A stretch of DNA of 64,000 nt, taken from Rhizodiscina lignyota (Eukaryota; Ascomycota; Dothideomycetes; Aulographales; Rhizodiscinaceae). The notes under the pieces were generated by a model that did no database searches, was not told the DNA's origin, and was given only the letters and a program-made list of their open reading frames with translations. Positions 23,339 through 34,654 of this stretch are shown piece by piece. Positions within the stretch are counted from its first letter, which is position 1. Each line of letters starts with the position of its first letter. The stretch is from positions 248,001 through 312,000 of the forward strand of contig ML978127.1 in the NCBI GenBank assembly GCA_010015805.1, given 5' to 3'. The position numbers and the translations under genes were made by a program.

Positions 23339-23888
23339 GACTGAAGGGGGAGTGTGACTGGAGAGAGAGGAGGGCAGAAGAGGAATGAGAAGTCGGAAGA
23401 AGAGACAGTAAGGGCCATGCGAGACTCGGGGTCATGATCAACTTGAGCTTGGCCCTTTTCGGCCGATAGGAGTGGTTATGACTCGATCGTTGTACAGAAT
23501 GTATTCTAGGTAGACTACAGCATGTTCGGAGCTCCAAATCTAACCATCTATTGTCGACCACTTCGCACATTATATATCAAACCCATTAAGATGAGGTTAT
23601 CATGATTCCATATAAAAGGTTGAGTCAGCCACGTGCATGCTGGCTCAGTCCCTTAACTAATGCCTCTGTCCCTGCATCCGCGAGCCATCAAGTCATCACC
23701 CGCTCCACCATGACGCGAAATGACAAAGCGCCGTTTCTTGCTTTGCGATTGAACTCTTTCCCTAAACGTGTCTTGGCGCTCAAGCTTCCTTAACATTCAA
23801 TTGCTTTCCGTCTCCCTTTCTCTAATGTCAGACGCGTTTTAGAGGAGTTTATACGCGTTCGACGGACTTCTGGTGCCCCACCAACGCC
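23339..23888. other. Intergenic region
   Basis: 3' flank of the tetraspanin gene and promoter of the SHB17 gene, both on the plus strand. Nothing coding was recognised. Confidence 0.4.
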
Positions 23889-24824
23889 ATGTCGAGCTCC
23901 AAGGTCACCCCGCGCGTCTTCATCATCCGCCATGGAGAGACGGAGTGGAGTCTTAACGGACGCCATACGGGCACGACGGAGCTCCCGCTGACCGCGAATG
24001 GAGAGAAGAGAATCATTGCGACTGGCAATGCCTTGGTGGGCAATGACAGGCTGATTGTTCCGAGGAATTTGGCGCACATGTGAGAGAGCCTCCGTCTCAT
24101 CTCTCTCCTTGATCTCAAGACGTCGACACCAATCTGTACTCGGCCGACTTTTTAAAAAACAACACTGACGAGACCAATAGCTACGTCTCTCCCAGACACC
24201 GTGCCCAACGCACCCTCGAGCTCCTGGGCCTCGGCTGCCGCGATAAGTTCCCCTGGCACGACGATCGCAAGCACGGCGACGAAGAGGTGCGCACAGATGC
24301 AAAGATCCAAGTGACGAGCGATATTCGAGAGTGGGATTACGGCGACTATGAGGGCCTCACATCCCCGCAGATCCGGCAGCAGCGTGCGGAGCGCGGCGAA
24401 GGACCATGGGACATATGGAGCGATGGCTGCCCGGGGGGCGAGAGCCCAGAGCAGATCACGGAAAGGTTGGATGGGCTAATTGCGGACTTGCGCAGAAAGT
24501 ATCATGAGGCGGCTATTGGGAGGCCTAGAGCGGAGGTGGGACCAAGCGACGTTTTGATCGTTGCGCATGGACATATCCTGAGGGCATTTGCGGCGAGGTG
24601 GGTCAATAAGAACATTGCGAGCAATCCGAGTTTGATCCTGGAGGCGGGTGGTGTGGGTACACTGAGGTGAGTCCAGCTTGGAAGGAGATGTTAGTATGGA
24701 GATTGGTGGAATAAAGGCTAACCCGCCGGACAGCTACGAGCACCACAACATATATGAGCCTGCCATATTACTCGGAGGCGCGTTCATGGTAGACGCAATC
24801 GAGCATGCGGAAGAGAAGAAATGA
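23889..24824 (+). CDS. SHB17: Sedoheptulose-1,7-bisphosphatase, histidine phosphatase family
   Basis: Exons 23889-24079, 24181-24666 and 24734-24824 give 255 residues. The histidine-phosphatase signature [10 protein letters not shown] holds the phospho-acceptor His15. Further conserved features match yeast Shb17 rather than generic phosphoglycerate mutases: [54 protein letters not shown] with the second catalytic His, and a C-terminal [13 protein letters not shown] that spans the last intron. Shb17 hydrolyses sedoheptulose 1,7-bisphosphate to sedoheptulose 7-phosphate, driving ribose-phosphate synthesis without NADPH production. It is a cytosolic enzyme (yeast protein 271 residues). Confidence 0.93.
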
Positions 24825-24951
24825 GTAGATTGTTTCTGCTGGTCATGCTTTATGGTTGTCTCTCCCGCGTGTATAGACGCAAGCTAATGGTCCTAACGGT
24901 CTTGTTCATATTCCTTGTCAGGATTCACCATCGGACGCTCTTTTATGGGAT

Positions 24952-25794
24952 TCAGAACCATCCCTTCCGTCCAAATTCCATCGGCTTCCCCTTCTGCGAA
25001 CGGTATTCTCCATTCCCCATATTCTCCTCACCAGCTTCGCGACGCCAGTGCCCTTCTCCACCGTGCTTGAAGCCCGGTTCACCCGCGCCATGCTCGGCCT
25101 TGAACTCTCTCGGGTAATGCACAACTGGGCCATGGCCCTTTTCAGCGTTGAACTGCCCGCCACTGTGCCCGAACGGATTATTCACAGGCTTCGGCTTAGC
25201 TTCCGGCTGCGCAGCACGAGGCCAATGGACACCAGAGCCCTTCTTCGATCCGGGAGGTCCCGCGTACGAGTGCCGGCCACTCTCGCCTTCCTCGCCGTGC
25301 TCATACGGCTCAGCATTGCGAGCCCAATGACCGGATCCTTTCCCTTGCTCGCCGCCAAAGCCGCCATGCTCCTTCTCCCTCTCCGCGCCGTTGCCAGATC
25401 CAAATGAACGCGCCCAACGGCCCGATCCCTTCCCGTGCTCGCCATGCTCCTGCGCCTCCTCCCCCTTTCCAAACTCTCCCTTGAGATAGTCCTTGGCATC
25501 CGTGGCGCGGCGCTGCATCCACTTGCCATACCCATTAGGAAAGCTGTCGGGAAATGCTGTTGGCTTCGGACCCCACTGCTTCTCCCACGTAGAAGGCCAT
25601 GCCTTATCTCTAGGCCACGACTTGGGGAAGCCAGTTGGTTTGGCACCCCAGGAAGAGGGCCAGTTGCTGGGATATTGCGAGGGCCAGGTGAGGTCGTTCT
25701 TCGAGTCCCCGCCGACGAATTTTTCGTAGTCGAATTTAGGCTCTGCGAGAGCGAGGGCCGCAGCGGCAAGGATGAAGAGAGAGTTGATGAACAT
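24952..25794 (-). CDS. Secreted protein with repeated Gly-x-Trp-x-Arg motifs
   Basis: An intron-free frame of 280 residues with a clear signal peptide (MFINSLFILAAAALALA, cleavage near residue 17). The next 70 residues are rich in Trp, Pro and Ser and include two similar units, WGAKPTGFPKSWP and WGPKPTAFPDSFP. The rest is Gly/Glu/His/Lys rich and carries five or six spaced aromatic-Arg motifs: GYGKWMQRR (88-96), GKGSGRWAR (121-129), GKGSGHWAR (151-159), GSGVHWPR (186-193), GPVVHYPR (222-229) and GEGHWRR (246-252). There is no cysteine. The pattern suggests a secreted precursor cut at basic sites into several peptides, or a structural repeat protein. I know no family name. The terminal bases lie only 127 bp from the SHB17 stop (convergent). 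Confidence 0.8.
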   Translation of the reverse strand: MFINSLFILAAAALALAEPKFDYEKFVGGDSKNDLTWPSQYPSNWPSSWGAKPTGFPKSWPRDKAWPSTWEKQWGPKPTAFPDSFPNGYGKWMQRRATDAKDYLKGEFGKGEEAQEHGEHGKGSGRWARSFGSGNGAEREKEHGGFGGEQGKGSGHWARNAEPYEHGEEGESGRHSYAGPPGSKKGSGVHWPRAAQPEAKPKPVNNPFGHSGGQFNAEKGHGPVVHYPREFKAEHGAGEPGFKHGGEGHWRREAGEENMGNGEYRSQKGKPMEFGRKGWF

Positions 25795-26834
25795 TTTTGG
25801 CAGTTTACGAGGATACGAAATGTGTTTACGAAGAAGAGTGTCAGGCCTCAGCTGGTTCGATGACGGGAACTTGAACTACACACCGTGTAGCGTCTGAAGA
25901 GAATAAAATAAGGGTGCAGGGCATTATCAACTTATGGTCGAAGAATTACGTTGCATTATAGCTGGGAAAACTGGCCCATCACATCGTTCATATTGTCCTC
26001 TGAGCATGAAAGACAACCGTGCAATAGCGAAGCCACAACCGCAGGGTCGGATGACATGAGCGAGAACGCTACTTATTTCACAAAAGAGTGTCAAACGGTT
26101 TGGGGAGCGCCTCTCCAAGATCAGAGATGAACTGGACAGTGTGTCCATATGACTGGATTTCTTTGTGCTTAATGCTGCCGAATCTGGCTGCCAAGCCGGT
26201 GAAGATGGTTGTGGCTGACGGGGCAGCTTCGTGTCATCTCAGCTTGGGAGAACGCAGTCGTTCTCTTTCAGGGAAGACTTCTAAAATTGAAACAGTGATA
26301 GGGAATCGTGAATTGTGTGTTTGATGTACTAAAAGTCCTAAATGCATTGGCTTGAACTGCTCTCGATGACGGGGGCCTCGGCGAAGACATTAAACAAAGA
26401 AACCACTCGATGCCGTGCAGATCTTATGTACACTTCCCATCAAGAGCCGCAAACAGCGGTTCAAGGTATAATTTATGCTCTTTCAGAAATAAGGTGTGAA
26501 TAAAGAGCGTAACATGTAGTAGCGCCAAGTGAGTGCAAGTGAAATTGAAGGTGGAGCTAAGCGTCTTGCCTACCTGGGGCGACGAAATCGTTGAACTCGA
26601 TTAGCTGAATAGCTCTTTTAGGAGCGAGTTTTGTTCATCAACGCGAACGAGAGCATCTCTGAAAGGTCAATTAAAGATACACCAAACAGCCTTCATCTAA
26701 AACGCGTGGCTTTACTGTGTATAATCTGAATTGATTGATGAGGGTATACATACTCGCGAGTCGACATTGTGAAGCCACGATCCAACCTTTTTATCATGCC
26801 CTTGCACACACATCCGGCAGCAATGACACTTATC
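25795..26834. other. Intergenic region
   Basis: Promoter side of the secreted repeat protein and 3' flank of the next minus-strand gene. 1.04 kb with no supported gene, RNA or repeat. Confidence 0.4.
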
Positions 26835-29475
26835 TCATGCGTGAACGAAAGTCTCTCCATCCCAACCAAACTTGCGACCCAGCCTCCGTCCTATTCTCCT
26901 TGCGACCCAGAGCGACAGTTTTGCCTCTGGGTGCGGCTCATGAAAGTTGATGCTCCGATGAGCGCCATCCAAAACGCCTTCAAAGTGCCATACGGAACCG
27001 CACAGCTTCTCCGGGGTGAGACCGGCAGAATCCATAGCGTGGAGGAACTCACGCCAGGTCACCTCCTTGACTTGAGCAGCACTGCCGGCTTCAGAGAACA
27101 GGGTGCGGAAGACTTTAACGGCGCGCTGCGTGACCTAGATCTTCTCCTTTGGCTCAGAGTGCTGCATAGGTGCTACTCTGGCCTCCTCAGGATCGTTGTC
27201 GTCGGTCTCAGGAGCAGTGTATACAGTCTTCTGCGTCTTCTTTTTCTTTCTGCTACCTTCAGCGGCTGCTCTCTTGTCGAACTTTTCTGGTTCCACCTCT
27301 AGAACAAGAGATTGGAGAGCCTTGGTACATTCCATAGTCTGAAAAGCAGTAGGTTTTGACGCTTTGCTTTCCCAAGGAGGTGTTCGGTCCAAGGTCCTGT
27401 GACTAATACCAAGAAATTCATGAAAGGACATCTTGCTATTGATGCGAATATTTTTATCGACATAACGCCAGAACTTGTCGAGCTTGCTTTCAGCCATTCG
27501 CATTGCTGCAGTAGTTTCTTCGGTGCGCCGTTCTTCCGAAGGATAAAAGAAGCGGCCTTCAGAAGGAGTTCCGAATCGATAAAGGTCGTCCAGTGTATCA
27601 ACCTTTGCGTTAATGACCAGTATCTCGTTCATACCGTAGTCCGAGACCGCGTTATTTCCCTAATTGCTTGCAAAGTTGTAATTTGTCCAGATCCTGGCAT
27701 GGAAGAGCTCAAGCTGTCTCTGGCATTCCACGACAGTGCCAAGTTCCGCAAGGCAATCCGCTAGCCAGGAAGAAATCCGAGACTTCTGTAGAGGATTCCG
27801 AAGTATTCTGTCCATCTCATCGAGCACAATTGGCAAACCGATGTGGAAACTCGTCTCACCGCTCACTAATAGTAACGCAAGCCATGTGAGATGATCTTCA
27901 GTGTCGAACCCGAGCTTTACATCAACTCCCCCCATAGTACTCTTGAGGCCCGCAAAAGCTGTCTTCGTGTAGAGGTTCTTGTGGATACCCGGCCAGCATT
28001 TGATCCCACATTCGACATTATTCAAGGTGCAGTTTTTGACAACCTCAAGCACGCAATAGACCCTGTGCAGGGCCATTGCAAAATCCGGAAGTGGTTCGAG
28101 ATCTTGACCAGCAACGTCCGCTTGTGCTTCGTGCAATACAGCAAGGTTGTGCAACTCCTTTTCCAGCCTCGCCCAGAACACATGAGTCGTATACATGTTG
28201 GATACAAATCTGTTGATGACTCGGTTCCAAGACTGACTAATTTCCGAGTCTTTGACGTGAGCACGAACGGATTCGTCGTCAATGACCAATGCGAAAGCCG
28301 GCCAGTGAGCTCGTTCATCATTAACCTGTTCTTCAAAGTACTGCGGGTCCTCACGCAATGCCCAGATATGGTCTTCAGCCTCCTCTCGTTTACACGTCGC
28401 TAAGCACTTAAGACGCTGGAAGTCGGGCTTGCTAGGTACTCGATATGGTGCTTCTGCAATGATGGTGGCCAGAGAGAGATACTCGGAGTCAGCAGGAGCA
28501 GTTGCAGCGATGCGCTCAGGCTCCAGCGGGATTGTTATGCTATCATCGATGAGGTTGTCCAACGGCTGATCCCACAGAAGAACTTGGCAGCACTTGACCA
28601 GAAATTGAAGAAGCCTCTCTTGAAGTTCCATAATAAAAAAGCCTTTGTCCGGAGCCCACCCGTTCTGTTTGCGCTGAGCATGTACATCGGTAGCTTTCAA
28701 CACGATCGTGCCATAGCTGCCCGGTATTACTTGGTCTTCGATCAGCATCACGTATTCGAAAAGTGGACAGGTTTGTTTCGATCCACGTCTTGTGATAAGA
28801 TGCTTCACAATTCCGATACGGGAAGACTCGAGGTCTTGAAGGGCAAAACAATGAGGCAGATGGCGGCTGCGGGAGTTTAGAAGAAGTAAGAACGTCTTCC
28901 CACCTACCAAATCCTCAATATTCATGTATGTCCACATAAAATCTTCCCGCTTCGTTGATCTTTCCCTGAGGGCCCGCATGTCAGGACGGTGCTCAAGGTG
29001 CATGTCCGGCCACAGCTTGAGGAGCATCTCTTTTCGCTGGGTCTTCGATTTCTTCAACCACCTCGAACGTATCGTATCTTCATGCCTCTGCAATATCTTG
29101 TTGAGAGACATCCAAGAGTTGAATATATTCGTGGCCATCTTTCGTGCAGTGAGCATGGCACTCTCGACATCTCTTCGTGTTATCAATTCCTCAGTCTCAT
29201 CAGGAAAAGACTCATGTGTGTATCGTAGCTCGAATCTCTTCGGGAAACTTCCTCCTGTCATCGCTACAAGATCCGCTGTGACCTCTGTGGTAGACCAGGT
29301 AGATGGATCTTCCACGCGGAATAGCTGGAGATCGTCGTGGGTTGTCTGGTGCTTGGCCGCAAACAGCTTCCTAATATCCAGTGTTACTCAAGTTTTGATA
29401 CTGTACAGAATATTCTCTTATAACTCACGCCTTCAGCCTCAAGTATATCAATTCCTCCATGTTCATGGACTCCAT
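26835..29475 (-). pseudogene. Large fungal hypothetical gene with two in-frame TAG codons
   Basis: An upstream exon 29475-29429 (MESMNMEELIYLRLKA) joins at a 58-nt intron to one frame running from 29370 to 26835, about 860 codons in all. The frame is never shifted but is crossed by two TAG codons, at 27662-27660 and 27137-27135. Sequence on both sides looks conserved: I recall a widespread, unnamed ascomycete family with HIWALREDP, LELF, RFFYPSEERRT, VFRTLF, GSVWHFEG, a HEPHP motif and IGRRL near the C-terminus. So this is either a young pseudogene or a gene whose TAGs are acceptor ends of unseen introns (the one at 27135 would need an intron near 42 nt). Function unknown; no signal peptide or membrane segment. 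Confidence 0.6.
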
Positions 29476-30667
29476 AATTCCTCAGTAGAAGGACTTGGGA
29501 TGAATCTAATGGTGGTGAGAAAATGTGCGAGCTCCGAAGAAAAGTGGTGTTTGAAGAACGCGAATGCTTAAGCGAAAATCCTTGGCGTCATGGTGGGATG
29601 ACTGTGCCAGGTGGTGGCTGAAGTGGTAGAGAAATGTGAAGTGCCATGAGGTCTTCCGCGGATCCGCCACCAGCAAATAATGATTGAAGTCGAGAGAGGT
29701 AATAAGGGGAAGCTCCAAGTAACTGGCAAAAACCGTTAAAAAATTGTATGTCAGTTTTACGATAAGGAGTTGCACATGACTTGATGCTGTTGCAGCTTGC
29801 GTCGTATTCTATTTGATTCCTTCGACTTTGTCAGACCAGATACTGGATGCAGCACCTGTTGTAACATGTTCGGCCATCCGCAAAGAATCTCGCCAGAAGA
29901 AATATGGCCTGCTCAATTAATTGGGGTCAAGACGCGTTTTATTCTTTCTCTTTTCTTATTTTCCTTAATCGTTTGTGCGAAATGAAGTTTGAGAGCAGTG
30001 ACAGCAAAGAGTCCCGATATGAAATACGGAGTCACTTCATGCCTCCACAGCAGCTATCATATGAAGAACTTTATAAGCCTAGTTCAAGCTCGGTATCTCC
30101 GTCCTATAATTGTACTAGACTTGTTCCAAATCCTGCAATTGAGACACCGACAGTGAATGGCTTGGGATGAGCCTATGAGGTCGTGCATCGCCCGAATCTG
30201 TTATAATACCATCTGAACCGCCCGCGGTTGACGATCCAGCTCGTGAGTTCAACATTGCTCTGCTTCGGTTAACGAGAAAAGGCATTATGGATGCCGTCTG
30301 GTCAGATTGAAGAGTTGGGACGAACAGATGCGAGCGATGAAGTTGGGACGACGCCAAGTCGTGCGATCGGCTTCCGAAATTGGAAAGCGCAAAGATCAAT
30401 CACGTGTAATATCTTGGGAGATGGATATATAGTGCAGGAATTGACAGAAGATCATTTGATTTTCCGTAAAATTAGGTATTTAACAATCCAGAGCCAGTAT
30501 CAGGGCAAATTCGAGGCCATGCGTCAACATTGATTTCTTTTTCAGGCCTCTCTCATGTTTCTCCACACGTGCCAACTGCATAGCTCTGATGTTATGGTCA
30601 CAATGCCAATCATAATCACATTTTAGTTCTACTAGAGCGCCCGAAATCCCATCGACACCACATAAGC
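29476..30667. other. Intergenic region, AT-rich in part
   Basis: 1.2 kb without a convincing frame on either strand. It contains an AT-rich stretch around 29740-30000 and one TACGGAGT motif at 30025-30032. No transposon ends or coding remnants were recognised. Confidence 0.4.
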
Positions 30668-31453
30668 TTACAGCGCAGCCGCAATTCCTACCAAGCCCAC
30701 AGCACCCGCCGCTAATGCGCCCATTACGTTCGCCGTTGCCATAGCTGCGATACCTGTGCTTGAGGAGCTGGCCGCCGCAGCAGTGGAGGCAGAAGAAGAG
30801 CCGGAGGCGCTGCTGGAGGATGATGAGCCGCTTGAACCGGTCTGGCCGGCCTCGGTCGTATTGGCGTTGTTCTTGGTGTTGAGGTACGAGATTGAGACGC
30901 CAGTTGAGTTTTGGCAGTTCGCCTTGAAGTCGGCAGAGGAGAGAGGTGTATCGGTGAGGGTAATGTCCGCGCACTGGTTAAGTTAGATCCATTGTCTCTG
31001 GTTATAGATACCATTTTGTATGGTTGAATCGGAGCTTGATAGAAAGGGACGCAAACATACAGCGTAAAGACCCCCACTAGGGTCTCCATTCGTCACCACC
31101 TGGATCGTCGCGTTCGTACCCGCCTTCGCGTTGGGGATCCTAATGTCGCCCAAGCAGAAGAGCTGCGGGCCTCGCTCGAATAGCGTTGGAACAAGCACGG
31201 TGTGGTAGTCGGCGCCGGAGGGGTTATTGCCGAAGGCGATTAGAACTTCCACATTCGTCTCCGTGTGCTCCATGTTCAGCTGGACGGGCCCGCCGTTGAT
31301 GGGGAACTCGGTACGGTTGCTCTCCACATCGTTGAAGCCACCGCATGGATATTGTACAATCGTGTCCTCGCTGAAGCCACGGGAGTGAGGATAGTGCATT
31401 TGGAAGTGGGCAGCTGCGAGAGCCGGGAAGAGGAATGTGGTTATGCTGTACAT
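30668..31453 (-). CDS. BIM1-like (X325, LPMO-like) GPI-anchored copper protein
   Basis: Exons 31453-31061 and 30973-30668 give 232 residues. The signal peptide (MYSITTFLFPALAAA) ends directly before His16, so the mature protein should begin HFQMHYP with an N-terminal His able to form a copper brace. The domain continues with PCGG, EFPINGGPVQL, LFCLGDI and a Cys pair split by the intron (YA/CAD, then NCQN), making four cysteines. A Ser/Thr/Ala linker and a hydrophobic C-terminus (MGALAAGAVGLVGIAAAL) indicate a GPI anchor. This is the architecture of the LPMO-like Bim1/X325 family; Cryptococcus Bim1 assists Ctr1 in copper uptake and is not a polysaccharide oxidase. The neighbouring CTR and FRE genes support that role here. 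Confidence 0.88.
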
Positions 31454-32716
31454 GTTGGGCAGGGTGGTATGACTATCACCACTGAATGTCGAGAGATGGA
31501 GGGCAATTGAGGTAAGAAGTGTATGAAAGTTGTTGCAGCTCAGAGGACAGTAAATATTAAAATGGCAAGTCTCAATTGCAGATTGTGTACACAAAAATCG
31601 CGATGGAAAGCGTGACCAAGACGATGTGAGGTCTGGTGCGAGAAAAGTTGATAGAGCTCTAGGGCGAGGGGAGTAGCTAGCGGACGGACAATACGCTCTT
31701 ACCAGAGAGGAAAATAGCTCTTTTAAAGGAATGCGGGGGTTTCCAGCGCTGTTGGACAAGCTTCCAATTTCCGTATCGCGTGTGGTGCAAATCGGCGCGG
31801 AGTGTGCTGATGAGGTGCATTCCAGCCATGTTCTAGGACAAGCTTTCTGTAAACTGCATCCACGCGCCTCACCCATGGATCAAGGGACCCTCTCCGTCAT
31901 ACCACAGTCTCAGCATCCTGCAAGTGGCGAGAAGCTTTCAATTAGCATGCTGGAACCTGCATATGTTGCCGGCTAGCGGCTCCGAAGAGCGAGGATAGCG
32001 TGCAAGTGACAAACGCCGCGGGATATACAGCTGCACCATCAAAGGCAAAGGTTCGGTTATTTTGGGTGATGAGCTTGTTTCATTCACGGCCCAACGAGCG
32101 TTTCGCCATCTAGGTGTCGCCGTAGATCAAGCCCGCCGACGCCTGGGCCCCCAGCACGTGTGGCAGGCATCGTCCAGCCTCCATGAACAGGCGGTCTGGC
32201 AGCAGTCTGCTCCGTGCTGTCGGCGGCTGGAAACATGGTGAGCTGCATGATTTGGTTACATGATTCAGGCTGAGGTGAGGTTGCTGGACGATTAAGAGTG
32301 ATGTTAATGGTGGTGGATGCTGAACGAGAGCAATTGAGCAAGTTTTCTGCGTTAGCGTCTCCATATTGAAAGCTAGCGCCGATTGGACGGCATGAGTGCT
32401 TTTCATCAATCAAGGCTGACATTATTCCCGATGAGGTGATCGCATGATCAATTCATAAATTTGGAGCTGAACGAATAATTATTTTCGTCGATGAATGGAT
32501 ATTATTGATTATGAGATTGGGAGAAACTGTTCAGATTAAACTACCGCGGGAGGTGAGTTGTTGGGGAGTATCAAGCCGAGTTACGACTATGCAGCACTAT
32601 GTAGGCCACTGCTCTCCAAGCGTATGTAGTCTACTTTCCAGTCTCATTCTCCCAATGCGAACAATGGGTGTCATATATCGTGAATCCGAAAAAATTCCAG
32701 CCATCTCATCTCTACT
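31454..32716. promoter_or_regulatory. Upstream region of BIM1-like gene
   Basis: 1.26 kb between the CTR stop and the BIM1-like start, both minus strand. No gene was found. A TGAGCAAG at 32335-32342 differs at one base from the yeast Mac1 copper-response site in reverse orientation (TGAGCAAA), which could be chance. Confidence 0.35.
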
Positions 32717-33378
32717 TTAATGATGCTCCTCCATGTGTACATTAAACCTTCCCACCAAGAGCTCTCCAATAAACGCGCCAGCGAGTACCGAACCGAAATA
32801 GCCAACATTAAGAGTCATGACAGCCAGCATCCTGTTGAAAATCAGTATACGTGAATGTGTCGTATGGAGCAGATAACTTACAGTAAATAGCCGACTCCAA
32901 GAATAACCATAACAAGAAATGAGCGTGGCAGATCTACGCTAAATCTCCACGGCATCGTCGCTGGTCTCGGCCTGTATGCAATCTTCACTTCCTCCTCAAT
33001 CCCATTTGCCGAGAGGACTGCTATCTTCGAATCCTGGCTTGCCCGGATGCGCTCTGACTCTGGGGTCTTGTCTGCAACGACGACATATCTTCTATTGATC
33101 GCGGCGGCCATCCAACGGTTCTCCAGTACTTGCTTGAATGCAAACAGACACCGGTAGAGGATAGCGAGGACGATAAGGAAAATGCATGCGCCGGCATATC
33201 CACCTGTTGTTGAAGGGGTGAATTGCATCGAGTATAGTGATGTGCCAGTTCCGCCAAAAAAGGTCATGCTCATATCGGACGCGGCCATCGACATGCCGGA
33301 CATGTCCATGCTAGCTGTTGTTGTTGGCATGGACATGTCCATTGACGTTGTCGCTTGTGAGAGGGGTACGGTCGACAT
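32717..33378 (-). CDS. CTR-family high-affinity copper transporter
   Basis: Exons 33378-32882 and 32831-32717 are joined over a 50-nt GTAAGT intron and give 203 residues. The extracellular N-terminus has repeated Met motifs (MDMSMP, MDMSGMSM, SDMSM) that bind Cu(I). Three hydrophobic segments follow. The second holds the essential MxxxM motif (LLMLAVMTLNVGYF), which is formed only when the two exons are joined, and the third a GxxxG packing motif (GAFIG). The C-terminus ends HMEEHH, a possible His metal ligand. CTR proteins form plasma-membrane trimers that import Cu(I), so they need a surface metalloreductase; one is encoded 1.3 kb away in divergent orientation. Confidence 0.93.
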
Positions 33379-34654
33379 GGTGGTGTGACTTGGATAAGAT
33401 GTGGATGAAATAGAGGATGGAAAGCTCCTGTCAAGTTGTCCAGCAACTCTGTGTCTTGAAGTATAGGGACTAAGAGTGGCGATTCTAAGTCGATATGTAT
33501 GTACGTGTTCGAGGATCGATTGTAGCGTAAGCTTCTAGGGCTCGAATTGGGTCGTGGAGATGTCAGAATGAGTAAGTTTGCTCTCGTAGTTATCGAAATA
33601 ATATCTCCCTCGTCGAAGCCGGCAGAAGGCCGTCCGGAACGTTCCCAGTCTTGAATCGCGGGTGATACTGGTCAAGGTTATGCGCAGCTGTAGTCGAGCC
33701 AAATGCGGCTGGTGGAAACGTTCTCCGCACCCAGAAGTGTGAAACGATGAAACGAAAAACTCCGATCACACGAAGGGCAAGCTATTTGAAAGGGCACGAT
33801 CGTCACTTCTTCCCTTGCTTTACCACAGCCCTAGCGGAAGAGAGTCTATGCTTGGGAGTCGACGGAAAGAACAGATGATAGTAGCTATTGGAATGCAGTC
33901 ATTCTGGGCACTTGGCTCCTAAAAAATAGAAATGGCCTACCCGGATGCGAGAATTGCGGCAAGAGCGGGCCATTATCAGAGGATTTGCGCAAGATACAGC
34001 TGGTTTACAAACTGCATTGTTGCCGTTGGGGTGGATAAGGAAAGGCAGGTGTGACTTCGGGCCTTTTGTTTTTGAGGGCGATTGAGCTGGTTTTCATTGG
34101 CTGCGAGTCGGCACAATGCATCGCTCTGCAGTGGCCACATAAAACAGACAAGGCCCAGAAACAAACGCCAAATGATAAACTAGTGTCTGACGACGGCAAA
34201 GCCCATGCGCAGAATTGCTATAGACCGCTTCCTTCGAACGTGCTCCGGGACATGCTCCCGGTGAGACTGAGCCAAGTACCTTGACAAATTGCTCGATTCC
34301 AGTGACCATCTTCTCTCTTTTCTTCGCGAATTCCAGGAATTGACATCAAAGGCTGGAACCCCAAGACCGGATCGTCGACGTTCCGCCTGGAATTTTGCGC
34401 GTTTGCTGTATCGGCACATCAGACACAACCAAAGGTCTGTCGCAACTCCTCACTTCTTGGCCCGGAAGCTCTTTGGCGTTACCTTTCTTTCACCCCATAC
34501 TGCGAAGCTGTATACATTCCGTATTCGAATAGAATGAATTGAGTGATCGGGAGAATCTCCGTGGATATATACGCGAGTTCTGGCCATATCTCTACATTCT
34601 TTTATCCCGCACATTCCCGGCGCTATCGACCTTGGTCATTAAACTGCAGTCAAG
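33379..34654. promoter_or_regulatory. Divergent promoter, CTR transporter / FRE metalloreductase
   Basis: The CTR gene (minus) and the metalloreductase gene (plus) start at opposite ends of this 1.28-kb stretch, so shared regulation is plausible. TTTGCTCT at 33578-33585 matches seven of eight bases of the yeast Mac1 copper site TTTGCTCA. TATATA at 34566-34571, 84 nt before the FRE start, could be a TATA element. Both are single, short matches and unproven. Confidence 0.4.

Noticed and set aside
24952-25794. Complete RiPP (dikaritin-type) cluster
   Set aside because: No UstYa-like, tyrosinase or methyltransferase gene lies on either side; only the precursor-like protein is present.
27399-28403. 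Plus-strand frames opposite the large unknown gene
   Set aside because: Shadows of the minus-strand frame, with no protein-like pattern of their own.
32084-32422. Minus-strand frame of 112 codons between the CTR and BIM1-like genes
   Set aside because: Overlapping frames of like length and no recognisable domain.
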